Source: Heterocephalus glaber
Lineage: Eukaryota; Chordata; Mammalia; Rodentia; Bathyergidae
DNA length: 64,000 nucleotides
Assembly: GCF_000247695.1 (NCBI RefSeq)
Contig: NW_004624732.1
Location: 16,612,930 to 16,676,929, forward strand
Direction: 5' to 3'
Shown here: piece after piece, positions 1 to 10,938 of the stretch
Layout: every line of letters begins with the position of its first letter
How positions within the stretch are numbered: position 1 is the stretch's first letter
Made by a program: the position numbers and the translations under genes
Notes under the pieces: generated by a model
What the model was told of the DNA's origin: nothing
Databases searched by the model: none
The model's input: the letters and a program-made list of their open reading frames with translations, nothing else

Positions 1-149
1 CAGTTCAGTGGGTCCAGGTGGTTGAGTATCAGAGTGTTCCATCTCATTTCCCTTTGGGGTTGCTGTAGGTGATCTGGAAGTCTTGTTTTGAGACTTATTT
101 ACATGTTTTCTTATTTTGACTGGGGGAGGGGCTGATGGCACCTGCACAG

Positions 150-345
150 ATTATCTCCTCTGAGCAGGGAGAGGTGGGACAGGGGCCGGGAGCAGCAGTA
201 GGGATGGTGGCCCAAAAGCCCTTTCCTGTGGGCTGGGAGAAGTGGGAGGGATGTTGGCTGGGAAGCCCCTTCCTCTGGTCCAGGAGCAGTGGGATGATGG
301 CTCAGAAGCCCCTACCTCTGGGCTGGGAGCAGCGGGACTCAGTAC
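150..345. repeat. Minisatellite, about 43-47 bp unit, 3 or more copies
   Basis: Units start near 201, 248 and 291. Each carries GGGATG(G/T/A)TGGC, then AAGCCC, then CTCTGGGCTGGGAGCAG or a variant. A partial copy precedes position 200. The DNA is GC-rich and the short open frames across it follow the repeat, so I do not call a gene. Confidence 0.7.
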
Positions 346-400
346 CGTGGTCTGGTGGTCCGGTGTCCTCTGTGTCTTTGTAGTGTGGAACCAGGTGACT

Positions 401-580
401 GCCTGTCCTCGGGGAGCTGATTCAGTGTGTTCTGCATGACCTGGGGCCTTGGTAGGATGTCCGCAGACCGGCCTGTCTGCAGAGGACTGATTTGGCATGT
501 TCCTCGCAACTCGGGACCTCAGTAGGGCATGCACAGACCTGCCTGTCTGCAGCGGGCTGATTCAGCGTGTTCTGCGCGAC
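401..580. repeat. Tandem repeat, exact 70-bp period, about 2.6 copies
   Basis: GCCTGTC begins copies at 401, 471 and 541, so the period is exactly 70 bp. Copies share CTGATT, TGTTCTGC and GCAGACC blocks and differ at scattered sites, many at CpG positions. The third copy is cut off where the Tigger1-like sequence starts. Confidence 0.85.
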
Positions 581-1458
581 TGATAGTGATTCCTTTGATG
601 GATCTGGTCAAAGTAAATTGGAAACCTTGTGGAAAGGATTGACCATTGCAGCTGTCATAAAAACATTCAGGACTCACGGGAAGAGATCAAAATATCAACT
701 TTTACAGGAGTTTGAAAGAAGTTGATTCTAACTTTCACGGAGAAGGAATTAGAGGAGTTCAAGACTTCAGTGATGGAAGGAACTGCAGGTGTAGTGAAAA
801 TAATAAAAGAACTAGAAGTGGACCCTGAAGGTGTGCCTGGATGGCTGCCATCTCCGTGTAAAATGTTAATGGAAGGGGGGGTGCTTCTTGTTGTTAAGAA
901 AAGATAATTTTTTAAGATGGAATCTACTCCTGTGGAGACACTGTGAACATTGTTAAAGGACAAGGGGTAGAATATTACATAAACTTAGTTGATAAAGCAG
1001 CAGTGGACTGCAGAGGATTGAGTTCTGTTTTTGAAGAAGTTCCACTGCAGGTAAAATGCTCTCTAAGAGGATTGCATGCTTTGGAGAAACCTTTTGTGAA
1101 GGGAGCAGATGTTGGAAATGGCAAGTTGATTGTCATTTTTAGGAATCACCACATGCACGTTGCCTTGAGCACCTGCACCCTACTAGGTCAGCAACCAGCA
1201 GTATGGGCAAGACCCTCCACCAGGGAAGAGATTACTCACTGAAAGCTCAGGTGGTCATTAGACTTTTCAATAATAAAGTATTTTAAATTGAGGTATTACA
1301 TTATTTTAGTCAAAATGTTATTACACACTTAATAAACCATGATATGGCATGAACACACATTTATATGCATTGGGAAGCAAAAAAATTCATGGGACTCACT
1401 TTATTGCAATACCCAATTTATTAGGGTGATCTAGAACTTGAAATACAAGGTATGTTTG
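581..1458 (+). mobile_element. Tigger1-type DNA transposon relic (3' half)
   Basis: This is the 3' part of a Tigger1 (pogo/Tc1-mariner) element. Broken frames encode the C-terminal part of a Tigger transposase, including the segments MESTP (922-936) and YYINLVDKAA (973-1002), interrupted by stops and frameshifts. The non-coding 3' end from about 1255 matches the family's terminal sequence, including the ACTCACTTTATTGCAATA stretch (1395-1412), and ends near 1458 with a TA at 1459-1460, as expected for a TA target. The 5' half is missing. No function remains. Family assignment is from recalled consensus and is strong because similarity is continuous for about 880 bp. Confidence 0.9.
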
Positions 1459-1460
1459 TA

Positions 1461-1919
1461 TGTGCTATGTTGGATTTGTTAGTGAAGAAAATTTTTAAGT
1501 TGCAAATATGTGTTAAGAGTTTCTTCCACTACCCTTCCCTCTGTCTCTCTGTCCCTCTGTCTGTGTTTCTGTCTCCTCCTCCACTTCATAGTATTGTAGC
1601 AGAGCCCTGCAGCCAGGCACCTGAACTGCAGATCTAACCTGCTACTGGATTTGGATTCCAGTCCCCACTCTGCCGCTCCTGTCATTTGTGAGTTGGTCAC
1701 TCCAAGCAGTCCTTGTTCTGGAGCTTCATTGAGTCTCTGGGAGTTACTGTCATAAGTCACTGAGAACAGCAGCCAGAACATGGTCAGTGTGGTGTAAGCG
1801 ACATTTGCATTCACTTAGCCAAGGCACTGTATGCTTTGGCTCTGAGCTCAAGTGCCAGTGCCATATTCCGTGGTATTCAGCACTGTTTGTAATTCACTTG
1901 CACTCTCTTGATTACTTAA
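1461..1919. other. No gene seen; pyrimidine-rich patch
   Basis: Unique-looking sequence with a C/T-rich stretch around 1535-1590. The open frames here are short and resemble no protein I know. Confidence 0.5.
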
Positions 1920-2060
1920 TCAGTGCTCATTGGCCCCCCACAGATGCTGAGCTCCCTGAGGCCAGTGTCTGTGGCTTTGTTCATCATATCCCCCGCTGTC
2001 TTCCCAGTGCAATGTCTGGCATAGAATGTGCTTACATTAAAGATGTCTTGGGAAAATGAG
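1920..2060 (+). repeat. L2 LINE 3'-end fragment
   Basis: It has the usual L2 3' pattern: GAGCTCCCTGAGG, then a central CCCAGTG box and a GGCATAGAATG box. It is strongly decayed. Confidence 0.6.
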
Positions 2061-2225
2061 AAAATGACTAATAGATGTTGCACCCATACGTACTGCATTA
2101 AAATAAATCTGCAGACTCCATTGATTCAGGTAGGAAAATGTGAGCACTGATGCATGCCAGGATCTTCAGGCCATTTCAGAGGCCCACAGGCCTTCACCAC
2201 TTAGCAGCACATAAAACCTGAAAGG

Positions 2226-2227
<2 letters not shown>

Positions 2228-2274
<47 letters not shown>
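2228..2274. repeat. (CTG)n microsatellite, about 15 units
   Basis: An uninterrupted CTG run ends in CTACTATT. It is not inside a recognisable exon. Confidence 0.98.
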
Positions 2275-5200
2275 ACTATTTTCCAGTGAACCTACAGAGA
2301 AGGTAAAAGCTGGCCAGCTGTAGGGATGTCCTGTTTCTGAATACTCATGTTATTTTAAGGCCAGAGCCTTACCAAGTAAAAACAATTCATCCAGCCCCAC
2401 AGTTTCTAGGGCAAAGAGTATACAGGACATGAGACTACTGGGTATCCCAACTGCCCCTGAGGAGTGCCCAGGACTGGTCTAGCAGGATTTCACTTTTTCA
2501 TTCAAAAGTAGAAAGAGGTAGCATTCTCAGTCCCTGGTGGGCTGCAAGCTGCTGGGGTATCTATGTCAGATATGGAACAGAGCCCAGAGGGCCAGTCCAT
2601 CTGCCTCACAGACTAGAGAATGAAGCTCCATTCTCCAATCAGCCTCAAACCACTCCACCACTCAGGCTCTTCCACCTCCCCAGAGCAAGGCAGGATGGGG
2701 TACAGTGAGGCCTAGCAGTCAGGACAGGGAAGGTAGCATCACTGTGCAGGCCATGTCAAATCGGATTTGCCACAAGAAGCTGGGACAAGCACCAAGTCCA
2801 GTGTGAGAAAGTGTTTATGTGCATTCACACCCCACATTCATGTTGGGTTTGATAGGGGTATGGATGATGGGAAGGAGACAGATTATACATCCATCTGTGT
2901 GTCTCCTGTCATGTCATGCTGCTGTTCCTCCTTCAGGTCAGGCTGTAGGGATCTACCTCATGCTGATCAGTGATCCTCATTTTCTCTGCTTCGTCCACAT
3001 GGAGCTAGCTGCTTGAATCCCCCACATCCACTTTGTGGCCTTTACTCATGCAGAGCAGCAGTAGCTTGCTGATCCTGGATGAGACAGGAAGTACCCAGAG
3101 CCCAGAAGTCTCACCTCCCAGACTTGAGCAAACTAAAGCACATCCAGGCGGCAGCTCTGCTCATCCACAAGGAAGGAGGCCCTCTTGTGAACTCTGTGTT
3201 TGATAAGCATCAGACAGGACAGATGGGAAAACACCAGGAGAAATACAAGATCCAGCAAATCCAGCTTGTGGGGTTACAGAATGGCTACACAGCACTGGCC
3301 TCCCACTTCCAAACATTGCTATCAGTCTACCATTTAGGCTAAAGATATAAGATGAAGCAGGTTGAACCTGAACAGGGAAACCTAGCTGTGTGTTTTGAAA
3401 GGCATTAGCCTGTTTTCTGGTGGACAAGAGAAGGGCTGAGAGGTGAGAAGATGTGGAGCCTTCTCCAGTCTCACAGAGGCTGTCATCCTGGTGTACTGAC
3501 ATGTGGCTGTTCACAGGGCTGGACTTCAGTCCTCATGCCCAGGAGCTGTGTCTTCATTGCTCTGTGTCAGTGCTTGTATAAAGAGCAGAGCTGTGATGGG
3601 GAGAAGGGCCCAGGGCCAACTGAGGCCCCAGGCAGCTCCAGTGTACACTCAGACAGGTCAGTGAGGTGACCCTGGGCATGCCGTTTAATTGTGGGTGTCA
3701 CTGAGCACATCAGTATGGGCACCTCATCACAGTAGAGGCTCAGCAAATCCTCATCCTCCCTTGGGGATGAAGGGTTTCTGGTGACTTCTTGCTCATGAGC
3801 ACATTGCCTTTTGCTTAATTGGTCACTGGGTCTGCAGTCCTGCCTAAGAGCATGTGGTCCTCCCTGTCCAGAGGCCCTCCAAGTTCTGAGCCCAAAAAAT
3901 CAGGGGTAAGCATGGAGGTGGTCCTGAAAGATCAGTGTTTATGGCATTGAACCCATAATTCCAAAGCCTGTGGTTAGAATTCATGTGATGAGGTCTCAAA
4001 GTCAACACCAGCTACCCATTAGTATTCTGAGTCAGGCTGAGTCCTCCATGGTTGTGGCAGCACTAGTCGCCCTCACTCCTCACGATCCATCCTCAACAGG
4101 AGCCACTCCAGTGTTCTCCAATGCGGGGTCACCATCCACAGGAATGGCCTGAAGGAGAACCGCAGTGAACATCAGCCAGGAAAATGCTCACACAGTCCCC
4201 CTGGTCATTGAAGCACCATGCTGGGCAGTTTCTGGTGCTTTCTGATGGAGAGCGAGGCCCTCTGATGGAGAGTGAGCCACAGCCCAAGGGAGCTGGTTGG
4301 ATGTCCGGCCACCCTGGAGGCCACTCTCACTCTCACCCAGTCAGAGGTGTCTCAATGCCAAGGCCCGGCCATGCCAGGGCCCCCTACCCCATACCCCAGG
4401 GAGTGTTGCTCCCAGGATGACCCTGCTCTTTGTCCTCACAGGGCCCTCTCCGGACACAGGATCAAAGCCTGCTGCTGGTGCCTGCCTAGAGTTGGTGCAT
4501 CTCAGAAACATGATTGCCAGCAGCCCCAGCCACCTCTTGATTGCAGGACCCACACAACCCCCCGATGCTCCTCACAGGGCCTCATTGGCTGGCTCACCTC
4601 TTCCCATGATCAGCCTTGGGCTGCCCTGAGCAAAGCAGGCTGTGCTGCCTTCTTCTGCCAGATGCTCTCATCTTCAGTTCTCTGCCTGGATGATCCTATT
4701 AACCCTTTGACCAACCCACCAGGAGCTCCCCTGAGAAGCCCTCCCAGTGCCTCCAGCTGCCCAAACCCAGTCAGGGACACAGAAAGGGCCTGTAGGACTC
4801 TCAGTAAAGTCTTCTTGGATGAGCAGATATGTCCTCCTTGCTGCAGGACAGAAAAGTCCAGAAGTGAGAGCAGGAGAAGCCAGGCTCTGACATACACAGA
4901 TGTCCTAGTTCCTTCTGTGGAAGGATTTCAGTCACTCCCATACCTCTGTGAAGCAACTCCAAGTGCCCATTTCAGCTTGGTCCCCAGCAAAAAGGAGTCC
5001 CTCTACTCCTGTTAACCCCATCTCCTGTGAATATGGACAAGAGGGGTGCTGATGTGGGCCCCCCAGAGAGGGAGCCCAGAACATGGGAAAGTCACTGCTC
5101 AGAGCATACATGGAGCTGAGTATTGCTCTTGGCTTAGGAGTTTCTGGATTAGAAGCCTGGGAGCATGGAGGGTAGTACCAAGGAAGGAAGCAGTATAAGC

Positions 5201-5440
5201 AAAGGCATGGAGGTGGATTTGGGGAAACCAAGTTGCTCCTTGTGGAAGAATCAAAGCCAGCAGATCACTATGAAGAATGGGTGGGGCCCCTGTATCCAGA
5301 TCTGGCCAGGGGCACAGCAGTGTGGCATGACCAGAGGCAAATGGAGGGATAAGGGAGCATGATCCCGGCCACACATACACTTAGATGAATCTGGGTAAGC
5401 TCATATTTGTATATGCATAGAAAAGTTTATAAGTCACATG
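2275..5440. other. GC-richer unique DNA, no supported gene
   Basis: I see no recognisable domains, no pseudogene homology and no complete repeat. Several overlapping open frames exist because stop codons are sparse in this composition; the longest is described separately at 4272-5015. Confidence 0.5.
4272..5015 (+). other. 247-codon open frame, doubtful coding
   Basis: This is the longest open frame in the window. The translation is rich in Ser, Pro and Cys, has no transmembrane segment or signal peptide, and shows no repeat or motif I recognise. Other frames in both orientations are also open for 70-110 codons over the same interval, which is typical of stop-poor DNA rather than selection. 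I see no convincing splice or promoter context. Alternatives are an exon of a lineage-specific transcript or part of a lncRNA. I would not annotate it as a gene without conservation or RNA evidence. Confidence 0.1.
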
Positions 5441-5446
5441 GCCAGC
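5441..5446. repeat. Left 6-bp target-site duplication of provirus A
   Basis: GCCAGC directly before the 5' LTR pairs with GCTAGC after the 3' LTR, with one transition. A 6-bp duplication is usual for betaretrovirus-like (class II) elements. Confidence 0.7.
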
Positions 5447-5920
5447 TGTAGCAGACACCTCTGCCCAATATTAGCAGGCTATAGTGGGACAATCTTCTTG
5501 GTCCTCCATAATTTGGCTCTGTTGCATTGGAAGTAGCAGAGCTTGGCTGAGTTCACTCCCAGCAAGGTCAACTGAGTCCAATTAAATTCTTCCCTTCTGA
5601 ATTAACCGTTTGTTCTCTTAAGCAAAGGTATGCTCGTGCCCTCATTCTACAGTTCTGCCTGGTTGATACTTGTTATCAGCAGATGTCCCAAGGCCTGCCC
5701 AGTTTCCCACACTTGTAATGAATGAACACTGAATGTCCTGGGAGTCCTTTGTCTTTGCTGCCCAGGGCAGCTTAGATCAGCCCAAGACTCAGTTTCTCTC
5801 AAGTCTCTATCGGTGAGCTTCTAATTCCCACTTTCCTATCTCACAGATGTTGTACTGGCTTGCAGGAGGCCAGGACCACTGCAGGGGTCTCTGGCAACAT
5901 CCCTTTATCCTTTCCCTATA
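5447..5920 (+). repeat. 5' LTR of provirus A
   Basis: It begins TGTAGCAGACAC and is 474 bp long. It aligns over its full length with 10939-11424. No strong AATAAA is visible. Confidence 0.9.
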
Positions 5921-5922
5921 AT

Positions 5923-5938
5923 TGACACCCAATGTGGA
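5923..5938 (+). promoter_or_regulatory. Primer-binding site, tRNA-Lys type (decayed)
   Basis: TGACACCCAATGTGGA lies 2 bp after the 5' LTR. It matches the Lys1,2-type primer site TGGCGCCCAACGTGGG at 12 of 16 positions, and all four differences are transitions. Confidence 0.65.
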
Positions 5939-6033
5939 TCTGGATAGAATCCATGGTTGATTCCACCTACAAGACAAAGTCCAGGAATTCAAGACAATGT
6001 TCAGCTTTCACAAAATAATTCTGGATGTGGATG

Positions 6034-6049
6034 TGGAGCCAGGTAAGCC
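6034..6049 (+). promoter_or_regulatory. Candidate splice donor in provirus A leader
   Basis: GAGCCAG|GTAAGC is a near-consensus donor (cut after 6042) about 105 bp past the primer site, where a retroviral leader donor is expected. Confidence 0.5.
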
Positions 6050-6144
6050 CAGTCATGAGCAATCTTTCCAATTACTGTTTTTTTCTAAATACTGCTAAAA
6101 ACATGGGTCAGATCTTATCAGAGGAGTGATGCCTATATGTCTCA

Positions 6145-6747
6145 GTGCTGCAGGCTCTGTTAAAACAAGCTTCCTACATGATACCTGAAAATAGTATTGT
6201 TAATATGCTACTGGAATCTATACATATGTCGCTTTTTTTTTTCCCTGAGCTGGTACATTGGACAGGGAAATTTGGGATTTTGTGGCAACACAACTGGAGG
6301 GGAGATTCTCTTTTATCTCAAACTTTACTTTCTTGTAGTTTGATTTTCTTGATTCTGGCTCTTTTTAACTCTGTTCAAAATAAAACTGGTGTACCCTTAG
6401 CTAAGATGGCACCTGAAATCATTTTAGTCACTTCAGAGGCAACCATGCCTTCAATTACAAGTGTAATTGCTCTTCAGGCAGCCACTCCCATGGTTTTGTC
6501 TGTTCCACAGTCCATAGTCATGCCTAAGGCTCCAATTGCACCAGAGGCAGGTTTAGTCTCCCTCAGCATGGCTATGCCCTCAGTTAAGATGGCATCTGTG
6601 GCAGCTTCAATCGTGCCTCTGACAGTCCCACCTACAGCTATGGTCGTTGAAGTGGCTACAGTTACCACACCAGAGTGTGCTATCATGAATGATGTTTGCA
6701 AGTTTCAGTCAACTCTTGCTCATGAGGAGTATTTCCTTTCGGCTTAA
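6145..6747 (+). CDS. 200-codon open frame in provirus A, unrecognised
   Basis: This is the only long open frame in provirus A and lies just downstream of the leader splice donor, where gag normally starts. The predicted protein has an N-terminal part with an aromatic patch (residues 30-50), a strongly hydrophobic segment near residues 63-75 (LIFLILALF within it), and a C-terminal half (residues 80-180) made of degenerate alternating Ala, Pro, Val, Thr and Met, with MP(S/K) and AP recurring. I do not recognise it as gag or env. The frame may be a chance survivor, a remnant of a gag leader, or a small family-specific protein. The start ATG is simply the first in frame. Coding status is unproven. 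Confidence 0.25.
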   Translation: MLQALLKQASYMIPENSIVNMLLESIHMSLFFFPELVHWTGKFGILWQHNWRGDSLLSQTLLSCSLIFLILALFNSVQNKTGVPLAKMAPEIILVTSEATMPSITSVIALQAATPMVLSVPQSIVMPKAPIAPEAGLVSLSMAMPSVKMASVAASIVPLTVPPTAMVVEVATVTTPECAIMNDVCKFQSTLAHEEYFLSA

Positions 6748-7456
6748 ACCTCTCCTGACGCTATTCTGTCCCATGCCTGCTCTTTCAGAGACACTGTTCT
6801 TCCTGAGCCACTGGCTACTTCAGCCCCTCCCAAAGAGGAGACCAATTTAACAGCTCCACCTCCTCAGATGCTGCTACTGGCTACACTGTTTCTTCTCACC
6901 CACTATTGCCATGTCATGCAAAAGGTTGCAGCTATAGATGAGTTTTTTACAACATCTTTATGTTTTCCTGTGGGGCAAATAAAACACAACCTTGTGGAAA
7001 AATAAAAAGCAACAACTGAGATAGCTGCTTTGGCTGCCACAGCTCCCCCTGAAAAGAGGGAAAGCAGGACTCTGTAAAGAAAAATAAAACTCTTTCCTGG
7101 GCCAAGCCTCCAGAGCTCTGAGAGGATAATGAGAAATCCCTGCCTATCTATACATCAACATCTTATTTGGCCCACGACAGTAACAAGAGACTCTATGGGG
7201 CCCTATTGTTTTCCACATAAATATTGGAAAATAAAATATAAGATTTTAAAACAATTCAAACAAAGTAGATACTTAAGATCCAAACACAAAGACCAAATGG
7301 TATTTTAGTGTCCCAGTGCTGGCTAAAAATTGCCCACTCATTAGGAAAAAACAAACAAACAAGGACAATTCCAGCCTAGGGCTAAATGATCAAAGCTAGG
7401 GACAATGCAATGTCCTCCTAGGCAAGTGGAATTTACAGCAAAAGATAAATTACAAA

Positions 7457-7910
7457 TTTTAGCTAATTGACAAATGTATGTTTAGTTTCAAATTTAAATT
7501 GATGTTTAACTGGTGTATTTAAAACATTTCTTATACATTATAAGTTCTTAAGCTGTAACTATGAAATTAACTTACGTTTCTTTCTACTGTTTGTTAATAC
7601 TAGATAAACTAACATCCATTCAAATTTCAAATGCTACAGTTGGGTTTTAAAGTTCAAGAGGCTACAAACAAGTTTATTAGAACAGCCTGATGCTGCCTAC
7701 AAATGTCTAGAGTTCTAAACATCATGGTCAATGCTGAGCAACCTACAACTGAGCTCTACCAAACAAAAAAAAAGGTTTTGCAAAAGAAAATGAAATTACA
7801 AGTTCTAATTAATAAATGTTCTTTTGGTATCCAAACGTTTAATTGGTGTGCTTAAAAACATTTCTTCTGCATTACAAATTCTTGAATTATAATTACAAGT
7901 GCTTTTTTCC
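7457..7910 (+). repeat. Degenerate internal duplication in provirus A
   Basis: About 105 bp near 7457-7567 recurs, at roughly 70% identity, near 7790-7905 (offset about 333 bp). The best-kept part is GTTTAA(C/T)TGGTGT followed by AAACATTTCTT. Confidence 0.55.
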
Positions 7911-8544
7911 TTCTGATTCTAATTGCAAGAGATCTCTGTTAATTAACTTACAAAAAGTTTTGACTGGTCTTATTTACAATTATGAACCTAAAAATTTAAA
8001 AGGAATATTGTAATTAATTAGGCCAAATATATTTGAGTGCACTCTAGTATTATAGTCTTATATGTTTATCTGTCTGTCCAATTATACATCTATTTCATTT
8101 GAGCTCAACAATTTTTTTCCTTTTTATTCCTTTTATAAATTTTTTCTTAAAAAATATTTGCGTATAATTTAAACTGGCTTATAGATAAGGTTGTTAAGGT
8201 TAAAGGCATGCCTTTTTCCCCCTAGGTTGCTGGCTGATCATATAGATGTCAAAATTAATTTTATAATTGTAATATGTACTATTGTCTTTGTATACTAACT
8301 CAAAAGCTTTTATTGGTTTAAAATAATGTATTAATTACTACAATCTTGTTTTATAGGCTATTAAAAATTGCTGTCAAGGTAATTAAATAGAGACCCTTAG
8401 GTTTGGAGAGATGGCCAAATGGGACTTCTTTTGGTAAATAAAGGAACAACTGCCCAGAAAATGGTCTGGTCATTGTTCACTAATGGGAGCCCCATTAATT
8501 TTCATAGCCTTATGGGAAGCACACCCACCCCAATAAATATTGTC

Positions 8545-8650
8545 TAAATATGTTATTATAAAATGCTTACATTGGTTATCATCAAAGTGTTAAGTCCTAA
8601 ATATGTTATTGTGATAGGTTTACATTGGTCATCTTCAAAAGATTAAATTT
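8545..8650 (+). repeat. 53-bp tandem duplication in provirus A
   Basis: TAAATATGTTATT begins units at 8545 and 8598. Each unit also carries TTACATTGGT(T/C)ATC at the same offset. Confidence 0.75.
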
Positions 8651-10924
8651 TCTGTGGGAAATACAACAAGGTATTATTTTAAAAAATACTTTTGGTACCA
8701 AGTTACATTGAAGGACATGAGGTTTCATATATGTGATACTTACTGTTGCTATTTTTCTTGTGTCCTAAATATATTCTTTTTGACTGTACAGGTCTTCCAA
8801 CATATTGCTTATGGTAATAACCTCTTTTTGATTTAGGTATTTGCCTTTCTCTTACTCCAGTTACTTATGATAACAGGTACATTTGTAGGCTGATAAATTT
8901 TCCTTGGATGGCATCCTATTAAAAGATAACAACTTAGGTAAAAGTTTTTGTGCTTTTTGGGGAGGGATGAGTGAGTGCATTTAACAATGACTATTTTATA
9001 CTAAGATACACATTTAAGCATATTATAATAAAGTTCATCCTCATTGTCATGCTAAAATATATGTGGCTCTTGATTTAAAGGTTTTTTTCATTAACATTCT
9101 ATAGGAATTCAACTACTAGAACAACCATGATTTGATAAAAGTAACAGTCCTCTATATTTTATATTCAAGGTGCTTGATATTCAGGTAAAATTATAATAGT
9201 TAAATTCACTATTTCTATTACAATGCTAATGTTATTGATCTTCTCTTTTGGGTGTTCAACAACTAAAGTTTAGAGACCAGAACTAGAAAGTTAGCTGGGC
9301 TAGATGACAGCCATTGTTTTGGCCCTGCCCCTCCCAGGTCAACAATAAGCCTAGGACATGAGAGAACCTTTTCTACAAGATCACACAACTTTGTTAGTCA
9401 CCCAACCTCCTGAGCAAGGAGACTGCTGGTCACCAAAAGGATAGAAATCAATAATGCAGTGTGCCAAAAGAATGCCACCTAGAGGGAAAAATCTCCCCTG
9501 CTTTCACAGAAAGCAATGTGGTCAAGCAAGACAGTGACATGTTCTGATGGCTGACACTGATAGGAGCTGAGAGGCTCTATGAATGGTCCCAAGCTTGCCT
9601 GAGAAGTCTAATTGAAATTGATAGATGATAAGAGGTTAATTTTATTTAATACAAGTCTCATCTTAACTTGGTCTTGAACACCCAGTAGAAAAATATAACT
9701 AAAAGATATATAAAGTCAAGACATGGTAATAAAGCTGTATAAAAAGAGGCTCAAATTGTTGACCCCTTGTGACAGTTTCCAACTACACTGGTCGTTCACC
9801 ACTGTTATGAGTCATTAAAAAAACAAAAACTATGTTAAACTTTATAAGAGCTCTCAACAAGAGTTTTTAAATTTTTAGCCAAAATTGTTTTTTTAATTAT
9901 TAAAATTTTTAATCTTTTTACAAATAACACCAAAAAATCATGACAAAGTATCAGACTTATAGATAACCTCCATTAGTAAGAAGGCCCAAAAGCCAGCAGG
10001 TTACAATTGCTATTTTAGTCCCTTAAAAACAGTTTCTAAACATGTCTCTTTCCCCAACCTGCTTTTGATTGTAGTGCTTATACTTTAACTACACATGCTC
10101 TAATTTCTTAAAAGATTTTGTTTATTCTTGCATATAGGCTGCCAAACTCCAGGTGATCATACAGATAATATCAACAACATATGTACTGGACCATTTTTAC
10201 CACAATGCACCAGATTGACTTTATAGAAAAAGTTTATAATTGCTAAATTACAACATGACTTTGATTTAAGGCTTATTAAATTAGCTCCCTAGAAGGGATC
10301 CCTAACTGTGGTCTTCCCCATATCAACCCTTCTCAGCTTAAAGCAGTTGGATTGAAACTATGCTCTTTCTCCTCTAACTGCAGTTGGGGATAGCTCTTTA
10401 AAAATTAAAAAAAAAATGCTATAGACAGGTCACTCAGTCAAACATATTATAAGTCCTTATAATCCATAGGGACAAGCCATTGTTGGACACTTTTCCCTAA
10501 AAACACAATTACATAAACAAAAAAGGGGGAGTACAACTACCTCCACAAGCTCTATTAGATTTTGTTACCTTCTCTTGTTACCTTCATTAAAATATTTTTA
10601 AATCCACTTGTGAAAAGTAAATATACTCCATCAAAACTCCACTGATACAAAGATAAATCTACAGATATTTCCTAGACACAGTGTTGTCAAAAAGATGTCC
10701 TAACTAAAAGGTAAAATGGCTCAATAAATTAATAATATTGGGGCCAGAGTATGCTTGTGTTCCAACCAAAAAAAACCTGAGACCTGCAAAGATCACCAGG
10801 CCTCATGCACCACCCACCACTGAGACCCAGAAACAGACATATCACGCAGTGCAGAAACTACAACCAACCCATGTCTAGATGCCATACTACCTCGACTCAC
10901 TCTGCTGCATATGCTGCTGTTTCC

Positions 10925-10938
10925 AAGAAAGGAGGAGA
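10925..10938 (+). promoter_or_regulatory. Polypurine tract of provirus A
   Basis: AAGAAAGGAGGAGA is all purine and abuts the TG that opens the 3' LTR, the expected place for plus-strand priming. Confidence 0.85.

Noticed and set aside
151..534. 127-codon minus-strand frame across the start of the window
   Set aside because: It runs through minisatellite and 70-bp repeat units, so openness follows the repeat. No homology is recognisable.
401..580. CRISPR-like array from regularly spaced repeats
   Set aside because: The whole 70-bp unit repeats, with no unique spacers, in a mammalian genome. It is a plain tandem repeat.
2760..3350. Decayed processed pseudogene at 2.8-3.3 kb
   Set aside because: Short frames looked protein-like at first, but no consistent frame order or recognisable family emerged and there is no poly(A) tail or target duplication.
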